Shown here in pieces: positions 46,950 through 59,400 of a stretch of DNA of 64,000 bases. The stretch spans positions 868,001 through 932,000 of the forward strand of contig JBBELK010000451.1 in NCBI GenBank assembly GCA_037783545.1. Direction: 5' to 3'. The stretch is from Henricia sp. BOLD:AAB3569 (taxonomy: Eukaryota; Echinodermata; Asteroidea; Spinulosida; Echinasteridae). The translations under genes were made by a program, and so were the position numbers. The notes below the pieces were generated by a model. It had not been told where the DNA came from. It ran no database searches and worked only from the letters and a program-made list of their open reading frames with translations. Position 1 is the first letter of the stretch, and each line of letters begins with the position of its first letter.

Positions 46950-48570
46950 ACAATAGACACTACAAGTATTGCGGTCAGCCTATACAGTTTCAATGCAGCA
47001 TTGCTAGTTTGTGGGAGGGATTTAATAAAATTAATTAATCTATTCATATATATATGTATATCTCATTTGCATAATGCAACGCACCAGGCATTGCCGACAG
47101 CCTATCATTTCAATGCTGCATTGCTTGGGACTGTTTGTTGAATTGAAGAGTTTTTCTACAATTATTATAATATTCATACATTGTGTAATTATGAAATGCA
47201 ACGCACAAGGCATTGCGTACGGCCGACTGCTTCAGTGCACCAGGCACTGCTGGAGACCATACTTATAATTTAAACATTGTAAACAGCCCAGTTTTCTCAA
47301 TAAGGAATAGTAACTACCGTGCTATAGGGGTATTAATAATAAAGTTGTCTTCATAAAGCAACGCACCAGGCATTGCTGACGTCTGCTTCTTCAATGCTCA
47401 ATGCTCAAGGCATTGCTGGAGATAATGTCGAAATTGTTCGCTTTGGGCTGTCAATAATTGGCATGTTAATAAATTTAATTCTTGAATAATAATTATTCGT
47501 ATATTATAATCATCCTTGTATTTCTTTAAGATTGTCCTTGATCCATCATGTGATGCTCCTCTTGATCCTCTCGGTTTCATGATTAGAATACTTATAAGGA
47601 AGCAGTATTCCATGGAAGTCCCAATTTTTGGGGGAAGGTTTTACATAATTTTTTTCACACCACGTAACTTCCGGGCGTCTTGTTATCCATAATTATCATT
47701 ATTGTGTGTCCATTTGTTTTGGAATAATTCTATATGCAAATCGTTCCTCTAAATTAGGTTTAAGTGGGTTATTATTATTAGATCTTGTGATGTTGCGGAA
47801 ATAGCGAGTATCGCGGTGCATGCAGTGCGCACGATGCAGCCTCGCTTAGCCGATTGCAGCTGCTTAAAAAAAAAAATAATAATAATAATAATAAAACGCT
47901 TGCAGCAGCATCCACGTTCACATATTCACCTCATTTTCAACTGTATTGTATTTTTTGTTTTCCAGTGTACTGAATGGTTGTTTGTGTTTCACTATATCCT
48001 TGCTTATTACAAGTGCTCCAACCGAATGCGGTGACCAATATATAAAATAATTGAGCAATAGGAATGGATGCCGGAAAATAGCGCAGGTGCCTAAAATCGT
48101 TTGCGAAAAAAATGGGAAACCCACTACACTAACTGCTAACCTAAGCTATTCTAAGCCCGGGCAAGGCTAATAGCACTAACTGACCTAGATTGGGTTCCCT
48201 TTTTTTAGCAGACGATATCGCAAAAAAAAATGCGACTATTTGATTGTAAGCGCGCGTGCTGTTTATCGATTATGTGTTATTGATTTATTTTTAATATCAC
48301 TCATTCAAACTCAACTCATTTACAAACGTGATCACGCTGCACAGTGCTTTCTAATGCTGCACAGCCTATATGCAGATAAACGCTGCTGAACGCAAGCGAA
48401 CGCTGCAAACCCCGACAAAATGTATATACCATAATTATAGGTTTGTGATTTAATATCGTTAGCTTTCGTAAATATTTAAATTTCTGTTATCATTTCTGTT
48501 ATCATTATTTTCGATATTTATTTTTTTGGAAAAAAATCCCGAAAGCACGTGGTGTGAGTGTGCCAGCTTT
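46950..48570 (+). repeat. Duplicated segment, right copy
   Basis: Same landmarks as 43150-44700, ending TCCCGAAAGCACGTGGTG. The GTCAGCCTATACAGTTTCAA...GTTTGTGGGAGGGAT start is almost identical in both copies, whereas the rest has diverged. Confidence 0.65.
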
Positions 48571-48850
48571 TTTGGTTAAACTTAATTAAATAACCGAAAA
48601 ATGGGGCAACTTTCCATTGGAATACTGCCTTGTCCTACTATATTTAAAGTCTTATGTGCCTATTTCTTAATTAGTCAATTAACTAATTTAGCTATTATTT
48701 ATGTGATTTAAATACACGTTATATTAATTAAAATAAGGTATAAGGCTGGTGCATATACATTATCAGTAAAATACAGCAATGTTTGACGCTATAAATGTTC
48801 ATGCAATTTTTGAATTATAGTTGATAAATTTCATGGAATAAATTACTTTT

Positions 48851-49268
48851 ACACATTAATCAACCTTGGGGGCCTCCTTGTATAAAACCATTTATGTACA
48901 TGTAGGCTATATATTTCCATACACATTAATCAACCTTGGGGGCCTCCTTGTATAAAACCATTTATGTACATGTAGGCTATATATTTCCATACACATTAAT
49001 CAACCTTGGGGGCCTCCTTGTATATAACCATTTATGTACATGTAGGCTATATATTTCCATACACATTAATCAACCTTGGGGGCCGGGGCCTCCTTGTATA
49101 AAACCATTTATGTACATGTAGGCTATATATTTCCATACACATTAATCAACCTTGGGGGCCTCCTTGTATAAAACCATTTATGTACATGTAGGCTATATAT
49201 TTCCATACACATTAATCAACCTTGGGGGCCTCCTTGTATAAAACCATTCATGTACATGTAGGCTATGT
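48851..49268 (+). repeat. 70-bp tandem repeat, six copies
   Basis: ACACATTAATCAACCTTGGG starts at 48851, 48921, 48991, 49061 and, after a short GGGGCC-type insertion, twice more. Each unit carries TGTACATGTA. Confidence 0.92.
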
Positions 49269-49269
49269 T

Positions 49270-50590
49270 TCCATGTGCATGCGCCTGGCCGGTTACCGAG
49301 TACTCCCGGCCAGGTGCGCGTGCCTGGGCATCGAGCCAGAACTTGACAATGTGATTGCACCTGGCTTCAACTTTTCAACCAATCAGAGTCAATATCGTAC
49401 ACTTCATAGCCACGCCCACCAGCACGCGCTGGCTTTTTTTTGTATTCATCGGCCGGCGCGTGCCAGGTTAAGTAAGAAAGGTATGTAATACATTCAGAAA
49501 AAAACTTGGTTTGGCAAGAGAAAATATGCGAAGAGTTATTGAATGAATAGGATGGGATTAAATATGCTACATTTTTTAGCAGTGGCATTTTGTGTGAGTC
49601 GTATTTGGGGGCCAGAAGAGGGGACCGTGTGGGAAAATTAAAGGGGATTTTTTAAAATGGGAAATACGAAAACGAGAATATTTTATTTATTATATTTCAA
49701 CATTATCGCAAACAAATTTTTCCCATCTTGGTACATGTACATGTTTTAACAATAGCTCAGTACCTTGTACAAAAAAATTAAACAATGAAAAAAATGGGTG
49801 GGGAAACGGTAATATTTTTTCCAAATTAGTCACAACTGGGCAACAATTATTTTTTTGCGAAATATGAAAAACGAAAACTAATACCTGGAGTCAAAAATTT
49901 GAACAACGGTAAAAACGGGAAAAAAAAAATATTTTACCGAGTTGGTGACGATTTATTTCAACAATTTTGCGAAATGTGAAAACGAAAAATAATTTACTTA
50001 AACGGGACGATCGTTCTTGGTATTTTAGCTCAGAACCTAGTACAGAAAATTCATGGTAAAAAAGGAGCACTCGTATAATTATTTTTCCCGAAATACGAAA
50101 AACGAAATGTTTTTATTTAAACGAACGTCGAATCATTGTTAATAATATACAATGTAGCTCAGTACCAAAAATTTAAACAATGGTTAAAAAAGGGTGGGGA
50201 ACACTATTTTTTTCCCGAGTTGGTCACATGGACGACGATTTTTTTTTTATTCATTCATTGCGAAATTTGAAAATTAAATTAAAAATATTTTACTTAAACG
50301 GGATGATCTTTCGAAGAAATGTTGTACTCGAAAGAAACGATTTTTTTTTTATTTAGAAAAAATTTTAATCTAGAAAAAACTTGAATAATAGGACTATTAA
50401 GAATTGGATTGTGACCATCTCGGGACAAATATACATCAAGGGGGTAAAGAGAGAAAAGATTTTTCCACTCACCAATCATGAAGTTTACAAAACAAATTGC
50501 ACTTGAAAAAATTCTTGAAGACATACCTCACAAAAAGTCACATTTGCAAACATATTAATCCGGAGAACATTATATTCCAGTTCGATGCTC
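49270..50590. other. Intergenic, no gene seen
   Basis: A GC-rich patch (49275-49475) with CCGGCCAGGTGCG words is followed by an AT-rich 49600-50350 region with loosely repeating 130-bp blocks (AACGAAAA, TTTTCCCGA, TTAAACGGGA). Confidence 0.5.
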
Positions 50591-50980
50591 AGTTCACCGA
50601 GGATGTAAGCGACGCCTGCGTTCAAGTTCAGTGTTCGTACCAAGTTCAATTTGTGTATAGGCTAGGCCTACAGTTCACAACACACTCCGCAGAGCATGCC
50701 CCGGGTGACTTGACGTTTGCGGCCGCTCGGAAAAACCTCGTGAAGAAGCGACCGGCCGGCTGGCTGAAGTTTTTCACAACGGGTCGCCGACAAAACCACG
50801 CACAATTTTGAAGCGGAGACTTTTTTTGACGCACACAGTCCAAGACACGAAATATAAAACCACTTGCTGACCAAATTTCCATAAATGACGAAAGTTTTTC
50901 ACATTTTTGGTGGAGAATTCTGTGGAAAATCGGACAGTTCGGTGCACCGAGGTTCCCCGTCCGAAATTTTTCTGAAGCAA

Positions 50981-51223
50981 ATGGCGTCGGCCAAACCAGT
51001 TCGAGCCGGTGTCCGTGCACAGCGCAATATTTTCTATATCCCTCCGCTCTTGCAGCCTCGCCGGCCCACAATTCCAGAATTTGATTGGTCGAAAGTGCAC
51101 AGTGAGCGGACTAATTTATTACTGTGGGAGACGATACACGAAATGTTCGGGTCGTGCGTAGGCATTTTGTGTCCGATCAAAAGCAGACGACAAGTCGTGG
51201 GAATATTTTTGGCACTGTTTCAA
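50981..51223 (+). CDS. Possible first coding exon in a CpG-rich patch, unknown product
   Basis: An ATG in strong context (CAAATGGCG) opens 81 codons that end in phase 0 at CAA|GTAGGA. The frame begins MASAKPVRAGVRAQRNIFY and includes FDWSKVHSERTNLLLWE. The surrounding 50590-51100 is rich in CpG unlike the AT-rich flanks, as expected for an unmethylated promoter-exon. An overlapping minus-strand frame is also open, which weakens the case. No homologue is recognised. Confidence 0.3.
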
Positions 51224-51240
51224 GTAGGATTTCTGTGCAA

Positions 51241-52075
51241 TTTTGTGTTTTTTATTTTGTGTTTATTATTTTTTCTCATATCTAACAATTTGAATTAGAG
51301 GTTGGAAATACTCAGGGGAGAGCATGGACATCTGCTGGAGATTCTGGCTACGTTTTTATGCCCCAGGTGGGGATTTGTACCCAAATAAATCAAATTTTCA
51401 GCGTACCGAGAAGCAAAAAACACATGTTTTGCCCCATTTAAAGAGGATTTTGTCACCTAAAGTTTGCCCCAGGGGTTGGGATTTTGTCTCTTAAAAAGTG
51501 AAAACATATATTCTAGGGCGGGTTGCTGGAAATAATTTATAGGTTCATTGGAATTTGTCTAATTCATTGGATCTTGATAAGCCGTAAAAACAAAAATTAA
51601 TATAATTATTAATATAATTAATATTAGGAAGAGCGCACCATGCACAACCTGTCCGTATTGCGGACGTGGTGTAAACTCACGGTTGGCAACGTACCAAAAC
51701 CTGTTGCTGCATGTAATGGGCCGGATGCAGCCACTGAGCGCTTTATGCAGCGTCGTGGCCGGCCCGGCGACGCGGCATCGGGCGTATACGGTATAGAAAA
51801 CCTGTGCAATTTTGTGTTTTTAATTTGTTGTTTAATTTTTATTTTTAAATCCCAGAATTAGAGTTAGGGGTTGGAATCACCTAGGGGGGAGAACAGGCAT
51901 CAGCTGGAAATTTTGGCCACGTTTTTTACGCCCCATGTGGGAATTTAAAAGAAATAAATCAAATTTTAGACGTACCTGGAAGCAAATTTACATAGTTTTC
52001 CCCCAGGGTGGGGATTTTTTGGGGTCTAAAGTTTGGCCCAGGGGTGGGGATTTTTGTCACTTGAAAAAGTGACAA
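51241..52075 (+). repeat. Diverged direct duplication of about 240 bp
   Basis: 51236-51480 and 51798-52060 share GTGCAATTTTGTGTTTTT, GAATTAGA, GTTGGAA, ATCAAATTTT and CCCAGGGGT.GGGATTTT in order; the CpG-rich block 51612-51800 separates them. Confidence 0.65.
51612..51800 (+). other. GC-rich exon-like segment with a CPYC...H pattern
   Basis: A GC-rich block follows a TATTAG acceptor-like site. One frame reads CTTCPYCGRG then LLLHVMGRMQ, resembling half a zinc finger; another frame is also open (RTWCKLTVGNVPKPV). Neither joins cleanly to the possible exon at 50981. It is recorded only because base composition contrasts sharply with its flanks. Confidence 0.2.
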
Positions 52076-52429
52076 TATTGCTCGGGGATGGGCGTGGGTA
52101 GAAATCGATAGGTGTTTTTGAATTTGTTTAATAATCCTAAAATTGCCACGCATTTAGGACAGACATCACGTATAGGCTAGGCCTATACGTACGTGTAAAC
52201 ACACGAGGAATCCCCAATGTATACGCGTATACGGGACCAAGAGGAACGGGGGAATTAGGGGGCCCTTGCAAGGATATGCCGCCGAGGATTTACGCTTTTC
52301 TTCGGTTGGCGAGAGCTCCGGTGGTTCTGTTAAAGACAGATTAAAGACAGGTAGAACACATTTGTAATGGTGAACTGTTAAAAGGGGCGCTATTTCCACT
52401 CGTGATTAAAAGCCAATGTTGAGAAAACT

Positions 52430-52935
52430 ATACCCTTTAGAATTTTCAGCCACATAGGTGCAGTAATTCTGAAAACTTCAAAAAATCCATACATGGTTTT
52501 TGTGTTGAGTTGAATGGTAAACAAGTCTTTCGCAAAATACTTTTTTTTAGAAAACCTTCAGTTGTTAATTTCTCACACAGAATACGATTTTTACTTCAAT
52601 AAAACCATGTGGTGTTTGGTACCATTCTTATTAACCCCTTTAGTAAAGTTTTTCTTGTCAACTCGTCAGTGGAAAACAAAAAAATTGGGGTCACTATAAA
52701 ACAACAGGATTACATAACTAAAGAATAATATACTTGTAGACATTTCAGCCACATACATATCAGAAAACCTGGAAAATCCATGCATGGTTTTTGTGCACGA
52801 ATGAATAGGAAAAAGGTTGTCTGCACACAATTTTTTAAAGCATATTAAGTTGGCAATCTCTCCCATAAAGGTACCATTTTCACTGGAAAAAAAATCATGT
52901 GGTGTGTTAATCATTGCAATCAACACCTTTTTTTG
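52430..52935 (-). repeat. Dispersed repeat family D, two neighbouring copies
   Basis: Two inverted copies lie back to back, each with AAATCCATGCATGG-like and TTGTCAACTCGT-like words. Confidence 0.65.
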
Positions 52936-52948
52936 ATAACTGCAAAAG

Positions 52949-53092
52949 TTAAAGACGTAGGCTCGTCAATGCGCACGAGGAACAAGTTCGGGCCACGAAA
53001 TTCACCGCTCCATGCCTTAATTTCTATGGAGCTGTGAATTTCGTGGCACGAATTTGTTCCTCGTGCGCGCATTGACGAGCCTCGTCTTTAAT
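52949..53092. mobile_element. TTAA foldback MITE family, diverged copy
   Basis: Keeps TTAAAGAC...GGCTCGTCA ends and the GTGGCACGAATTTG core, but the CGCGCGCC part is replaced by a GAGGAACAAG-type arm, suggesting a subfamily. Confidence 0.75.
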
Positions 53093-53456
53093 GATGTACT
53101 TGGGTGGGGGTCCATCCATAAACACTCGCGTGTCTGTGTGCGCGTTGTTGCCAGACGCGTTTACAAAATATTCAGTGACGCAACATAGCACGTGCCATGG
53201 CACGCGTGTGCATTCCATTGTTCCACGAGAGAAACAAAAAAACCACGCGCCTTGGAAACCGAGCGCGGTTTGTTTTGAAGATCTTTTCTTCGAGTAGTCG
53301 AGTGCGTGCAGTGCTGCGAAAGAGTCCCCTCTAGTGGGCTCTAAAGAGAGAGAAACTCCCGGGGTCAGAATGTTTGAACCGCACAAACTCCAGCAAAACT
53401 AGGGCTGCTTGGAAGTTTGTGGAGCGAGACAGCTTGCTCAGAGGGCGGCTTCTACA

Positions 53457-56400
53457 ATGAAGCGTCTTTTATCGGCTGTTGTCGTCCTGATCGCCGCTAG
53501 TGCCTGGTGGCCCTGGCTCTCTTTTATAAAAATTATACTAGGCCTAGGCCCCCTATAGGCTTAAATAGGACAAGGCCTAACCCTTTTTTTTCGGACATTT
53601 TCCCTCGTTTAGGCCACACCCTTGCGTTCAACTGGACGGATTCCCAATGCAACACCAATGTGGGGTTGGATGCCATCGCCGACTATTGGCGGCAGGGCTA
53701 CGTGGGCAGATGTTCAACTGGGATCAGGTAAATGTTACATATTGATAAAATCCTGTAAGATTAGCATGAAACATCTAATTAAAAGAAGAATGTTGGTAAC
53801 CTAACCTGCAGAAATTAGGAGCAGCAATGCTCCAACACTCCATGCGTAATGATGGTTTTTGTGTTGGATGAATGCTATAAAAGTGAGTGTGTGCATTCAT
53901 TTATTAAAAACCACTTTCAATTGTTATTTTCGTACAAAAATGTACCATTGTGAAATGAAACAAATTAAAGTGGTATTTGTTACCATTGGTACTTTGAATG
54001 TTTTTAAAGTCAACTCATGAAGTAACATTTTTGGGTCATTGCAAATGATACATTGTGCCTTTAAGCTGCAAGTTAGGTCTGCATTTAATTACAGCATTAG
54101 GAAAAAATACCTTAGTGAAAATGTATCTCATGCTTTACTTTAACTTATTCCTATATTTCTTTCCTCTGGGCAAAAGGTGACCGTAGTCCTTCGAAATCAC
54201 ACACTGTGGCAGCAGGTATACCGAGTTGTCTCCAAGAAGTTTCAACTGAACAACATCACCGTGCAACACGAAGAGATCTTTGAAACTGGCTTCGTCCCGT
54301 ACAGCAACACGTCCAATCCTTTCCCGGGCATAATCAAGCGTACAAGGGAAACCACAAGAAGTATGAACCATAATAAAATTCCCTTAAGTAGGATACTTTA
54401 CCTTAAAATAAACCTTTTAAACCTCACTGTCATATTTTTACTGTAAAGAGACTAGCAACAGTTTTGATTTTCTTTGATTTATTTTTTTCTGCAGTCTACG
54501 TGTTTCTCGGGGAAGTGTACGAGTTGCGCAGTTTCGCCCTCGCCGCTTACGATCAAGGGCTTAATAATGGCGATTATGCGATTATTGGCACTGCAATTGA
54601 CCACAAAATGCGGACCACACAGAACTGGCACAGCAATAAATGTAAGTATAATGCCCTTTTTAAAAATTCTTTTACTTTAATAAAGGCACAGGCTCATCAG
54701 CAATGCGTGCACTCCAATTATTCGTGCCATGAAATACGCAGCTCCATAGCAAAGGCATGGAGCTACGTATTTCGTAGCACGAATTTGGCCACGCGCATTG
54801 CTGACGAGCCTGTGCCTTTAAAGGAACAACATGCTACAAATTGTAGTATACAATACAGTATACCACTGTGCCTTTTAGGTCAGTTGACAGAGCATCTGCA
54901 TGGTGTGTCAGAGGTCTCGAGGGACACCTGAGGGAGTATACCACTGCCTCATAGCTCAGCTGGTAGAGCATCTGCTCAGTGTGTCAGAAGTCTTTGGGAA
55001 AACCTGGGGGAGTATACCACTGTGCCTCATAGCTCAGCTGGTAGAGCATCAGCCTGGTGAGTCGGAGGTCTTGGGGGGAAACCTGAAGGATTATACCACT
55101 GTGCCTCATAGCTCAGCTGGTAGAGCATCTGCCCAGTGTGTCAGAAGTCTAGGGGAAAACCTAAAGGAAGTATACAACTGTGCCTCATTGCTCAGCTGGT
55201 AGAGCATCTGCCTGGTGTGTCAAAGGTCTCAGGTTTGAATCCCGATGAGCATATATGTGTCTCAATCTATATTTATTATATTTCCATGGTGATTGTTCTC
55301 ATCCAGACCTTGGTTGGGGAATTTACGAAGACGAGAAAGCATCCAAGGCGTTTGAGTCGGTGATGATCGTGACTCCAAAAGGACCCAAGAAAGCGCTGGC
55401 CTATCAGATATGGATGTGGTACGTCAAGTTCTCAGTTATGAACCCTCCGTTCTATGGAAGTGGCAGACAGGTAAGTTCCTTATTTATACAGTTTAAAAAA
55501 AAAAAATATCCTTAGTGAAAGATATAAGGAGGCAAAACATATTTTATCAGTCAGTAACTTGTTTGACCATCTCCTGTGGCAAGGCTGACTGCATCAGCCT
55601 TAAGAGCTGCCGAGGCAGAGTGCGCCATTCTGCCTGAAATGCCTCCCCGAGATTCTGTAATACTAGGGTTGCTTCGAGAGACATGCAGACGCAGTATTTA
55701 ACCCTGTCCCACCAGGTTTAATTAGGTCGCGAAAACCCAACAAAATTGGTTTTCTAAAAGCCCTTAACTGCAGGATTCTTCAAAAAACAGGAAATGTCAC
55801 ATTTTATTACTGTGGGAATCACTTTGTCACTTGGACCTGGAGGGAAATTACTGAAGCAGAACATCCTTGAAAGAGGTTCCAATTCCTCTATGTCCATTGA
55901 ACTATGCAACTATTTAAAAAATCCCCTATAAACATATTTTTAGGTCTTAATCATTTTTTCTTCATTTTGTTTCTGATAATACAAGGCTCCTGTTAAACAA
56001 GGTAATTTGCAAAATCCCAAGGACCTCTTACAGTATTTTAATTTCATCTCTTGCACAGTTCCATACTTATGCTGCATTCCTGTATGACGCGACCATCCTG
56101 TTTGCGAAAGCCTTGCATGCAGCCTTAGATGCCGGAGACAACCCCTACGACGGACAAGCTATTGTCAGTCACATCTTGGAAACAGAATATCAAAGTAAGT
56201 CGTGTGGATGCATTAAACTTATATTGTAATGAGCAGAAAATCCATGCATAGTTGCATGGGTGTAATCTCAAAGACGTCTTTTACCTTGAGAAATTACAGG
56301 ATGATTGATATACACATATGGACTGGCAATGAGGTCACTAGTGCACGTCTATGTGCCCCTCGTGACTGTGAGTGACCACAAGAGGGTCCTATTTCCCTCG

Positions 56401-59400
56401 GGAAATAGGACCCTCTTGTGGTCACTCACAGTCCCTCGGAGCCCATAGACATGCACTAGTGACCTCATTGCCAGTCCATATGTGTATATAGCACAGATAG
56501 TCGACTAGAGTCCCTCGAACGACAGATAATGTCCGTTGTTCGAGGGACTCTAGTCGACTATAGGATTTAAACTGCGACGACAAAAACTATCGTTGAGATT
56601 GCACGTGGACAAACATTTTGGCTTAAAAAACGGTGTTGTAAGTATTTCTTTCCAATCATGGAAATCTCAAACCATTGCAGGACACAACTAGGAGGACATT
56701 TTTGGGTGTGATTCGAATTTCGAGGCAAAATGACAACAACCCGTAGGGAATGAATCATTCTGTCTATCCTGCGCGTTGCGGGTAAGATCTGAGAAGGGGT
56801 TAATTACTGTGCCAGACACCTATGATTTTCCTTGTTATGACATATAAATCATTAAAATGCAAAATTAAAGGCACAGGCTTGTCAGCAATGGCAATGCACG
56901 CGCGCCAAATTCGTGCCACGAAATACGCAATACAAAATACTGATATGTTGGTGACTTACAATGTATCTCTAATCAAAATACCCTGTCAAATTAATTTTCA
57001 TAGTAGTACACCATTTTTTGTATTTAAATTCATGCAGATTATTGCTCATTTACATGTTGCAGCATCATAATTAGTACTGGCATCTTGTCCCTTGGGCCTA
57101 GTTGTCCCTGGGCCTAGCTTCAAATTGGCATTGCCTATTTCTTCTAAAAATGCAATAAACCCTTTCATGGTTATCGACGCCATGTTGTTCACGGGGCAGT
57201 TCGAACACGCTTTGGTGTGTGCGTGAGCGGATCGTAGACGAATGCATTGTTAGGTCACTGTGCATTAGCTACGATCCGCGCACGCACACAGCAATGCGTG
57301 TTCTATGTGCCCCGTGAACAAGATGGCGTCGATAACCGTGAAAGGGTTTATTGATAGGTGCTGGCCAAGTTGGCCATTGGCCTCGGTGGCCTTGGTTAAT
57401 GTCAAAGGCTGGATTGGTTGCATTTCGGTCACAGTTGGTAATTTTTGTTCCTTCTGTATTCATAGATTGGAGATGGAGCCCACAGACTGGAGCTTGATAT
57501 TACACACTACAAAAATGGACGTGTTGCCATGGATACTGAAAACACAGGAGAGGTGAGTTTTTGGCCATCTTCCAATTTCATTACAGTGGAAATTCTCTAT
57601 AATGAACACCATAAAGAACGTTCTGCTGCAATGAACATCACTCATGGCTCCTGACTACCTGCATTATAGTGCAACATGTTAATATATGCAGATTGTTGCT
57701 CATTTACATGTTACAGCATCATAATTAGTACCGACATCTTGGTGTACTATTCTTGCCTTAATCAAATTTATGCAAATCTATTTCTTATTTACATGTCACT
57801 GCAGCATTCTAAATATACTTTTTTGCCCTTGCTCATGTTTATTCATGAATGGTGTCCCCCTGAAGCTGAGTTCCAGTTTGTTTTTTTAGAAGTCACATAG
57901 TGGCCATGGTTTCATCATGATGTTACCCAGAATGCCCCAATACTTGCTCATGTTTATTCATGAATGGTGTTTCCCTGAAGCTGAGTTCCAGTTTTGTTTT
58001 TTGGAAGTCACATCATGGCCATGGTTTCATCAGGATGTTACCCAGAATGCCCCAATACACTGCTCCAAACACATTTTCTTCTTTTGCCCCTTTCTCATGT
58101 TTATTCATGAATGGTGTTTCCCTGAAGCTGAGTTCCAGTTTTGTTTTTTGGAAGTCACATCATGGCCATGGTTTCATCAGGATGTTACCCAGAATGCCCC
58201 AATACACTGCTCCAAACACATTTTCTTCTTTTGCCCCTTTCTCATGTTTATTCATGAATGGTGTTTCCCTGAAGCTGAGTTCCAGTTTTGTTTTTTGGAA
58301 GTCACATCGTGGCCATGGTTTCATCAGGATGTTACCCAGAATGCCCCAATACACTGCTCCAAACACATTTTCTTCTTTTGCCCCTTTCTCATGTTTATTC
58401 ATGAATGGTGTTTCCCTGAAGCTGAGTTCCAGTTTGGTTTTTTAGAAGTCACATAGTGGCCATGGTTTCATCAGGATGCTACCCAGAATGCCCCAACACA
58501 TTGAATGAAATGAGTTAATACTGACATCTGGGTGTATTATCCTTAGGCCAAAAAAAATAATAGTTCTGCTTCCGGTTTCCCGACCGACCCTATTTTTAGG
58601 CTGCGACCCTATTTTTTTTATCGGAAAAAAAATGAAAAAAATGAAAAAAAAAATGGAAAAAAAAAAAAATGAAAAAAATAAATAAAAAAAAAAAACCAGA
58701 TGCCTCCATATGATTGTGCACAAAAACAATTGGCAAAAAAAAAAAAAATTCCCTACCTACCTACCCTATTTTGAAATGCCATGTAATCGGAAGCAGAACT
58801 ATTTTTTTTTTTGGCCTTACCTTAATCAAAAACCTTGCTCATTTACATACCTGTATTACTGCAACATGTTAATTTCCCCTCTTTTACACTTACATGTATA
58901 ACGAAGAGAAAGTTAGATCCCAATCCTTTGTAAATTGTTTAATTTTTGATAATACAAGGTTTCTGTTATAACAAGGTAATCTACAAAGCCTTAACAGGGG
59001 TGGATCCAGGGGGGGGGGGGGGGTGGGGGGGGGGGGGGGGGGGGGGCGCACGCCTCCCTCTTTTAAAAAAAAACCACTTTTTGTGCACACTTTTTCTGCT
59101 TAAAGTGGTTAAATATTGCCCCAGATCGCACCACAGAGCATCTATAATCCATCTAGAAGCTGTTAGGGCTTCGCGCTATGCACTCGCTATTTCATTGTCA
59201 TCAGCATTTCATGCTTAAAAATTTCACGCCGCCCCCCTTTTCAAAATCCTGGATCCGCCCCTGCTTAAGGACCTCTTATTAACAGGGTTCAGCTGTATAT
59301 TTTTGCATTTCATACATGCATCTGGTATAGAAAGATATCAAGCTCTATACTATTTTTAATGCCCTTGAAATATTCTTTTTAAATACTGATTTTTCCATGA

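Noticed and set aside
50646-51071. 141-residue minus-strand frame
   Set aside because: Probably open only because the patch is GC-rich; no splice or start support and it conflicts with the better plus-strand candidate.
57917-58456. 179-residue open frame of four near-identical blocks
   Set aside because: It is the 147-bp tandem repeat read in frame; a second frame is equally open and copies are identical at all codon positions.
58946-59218. Gly-rich protein frame
   Set aside because: Made by a run of more than 30 G inside a foldback.
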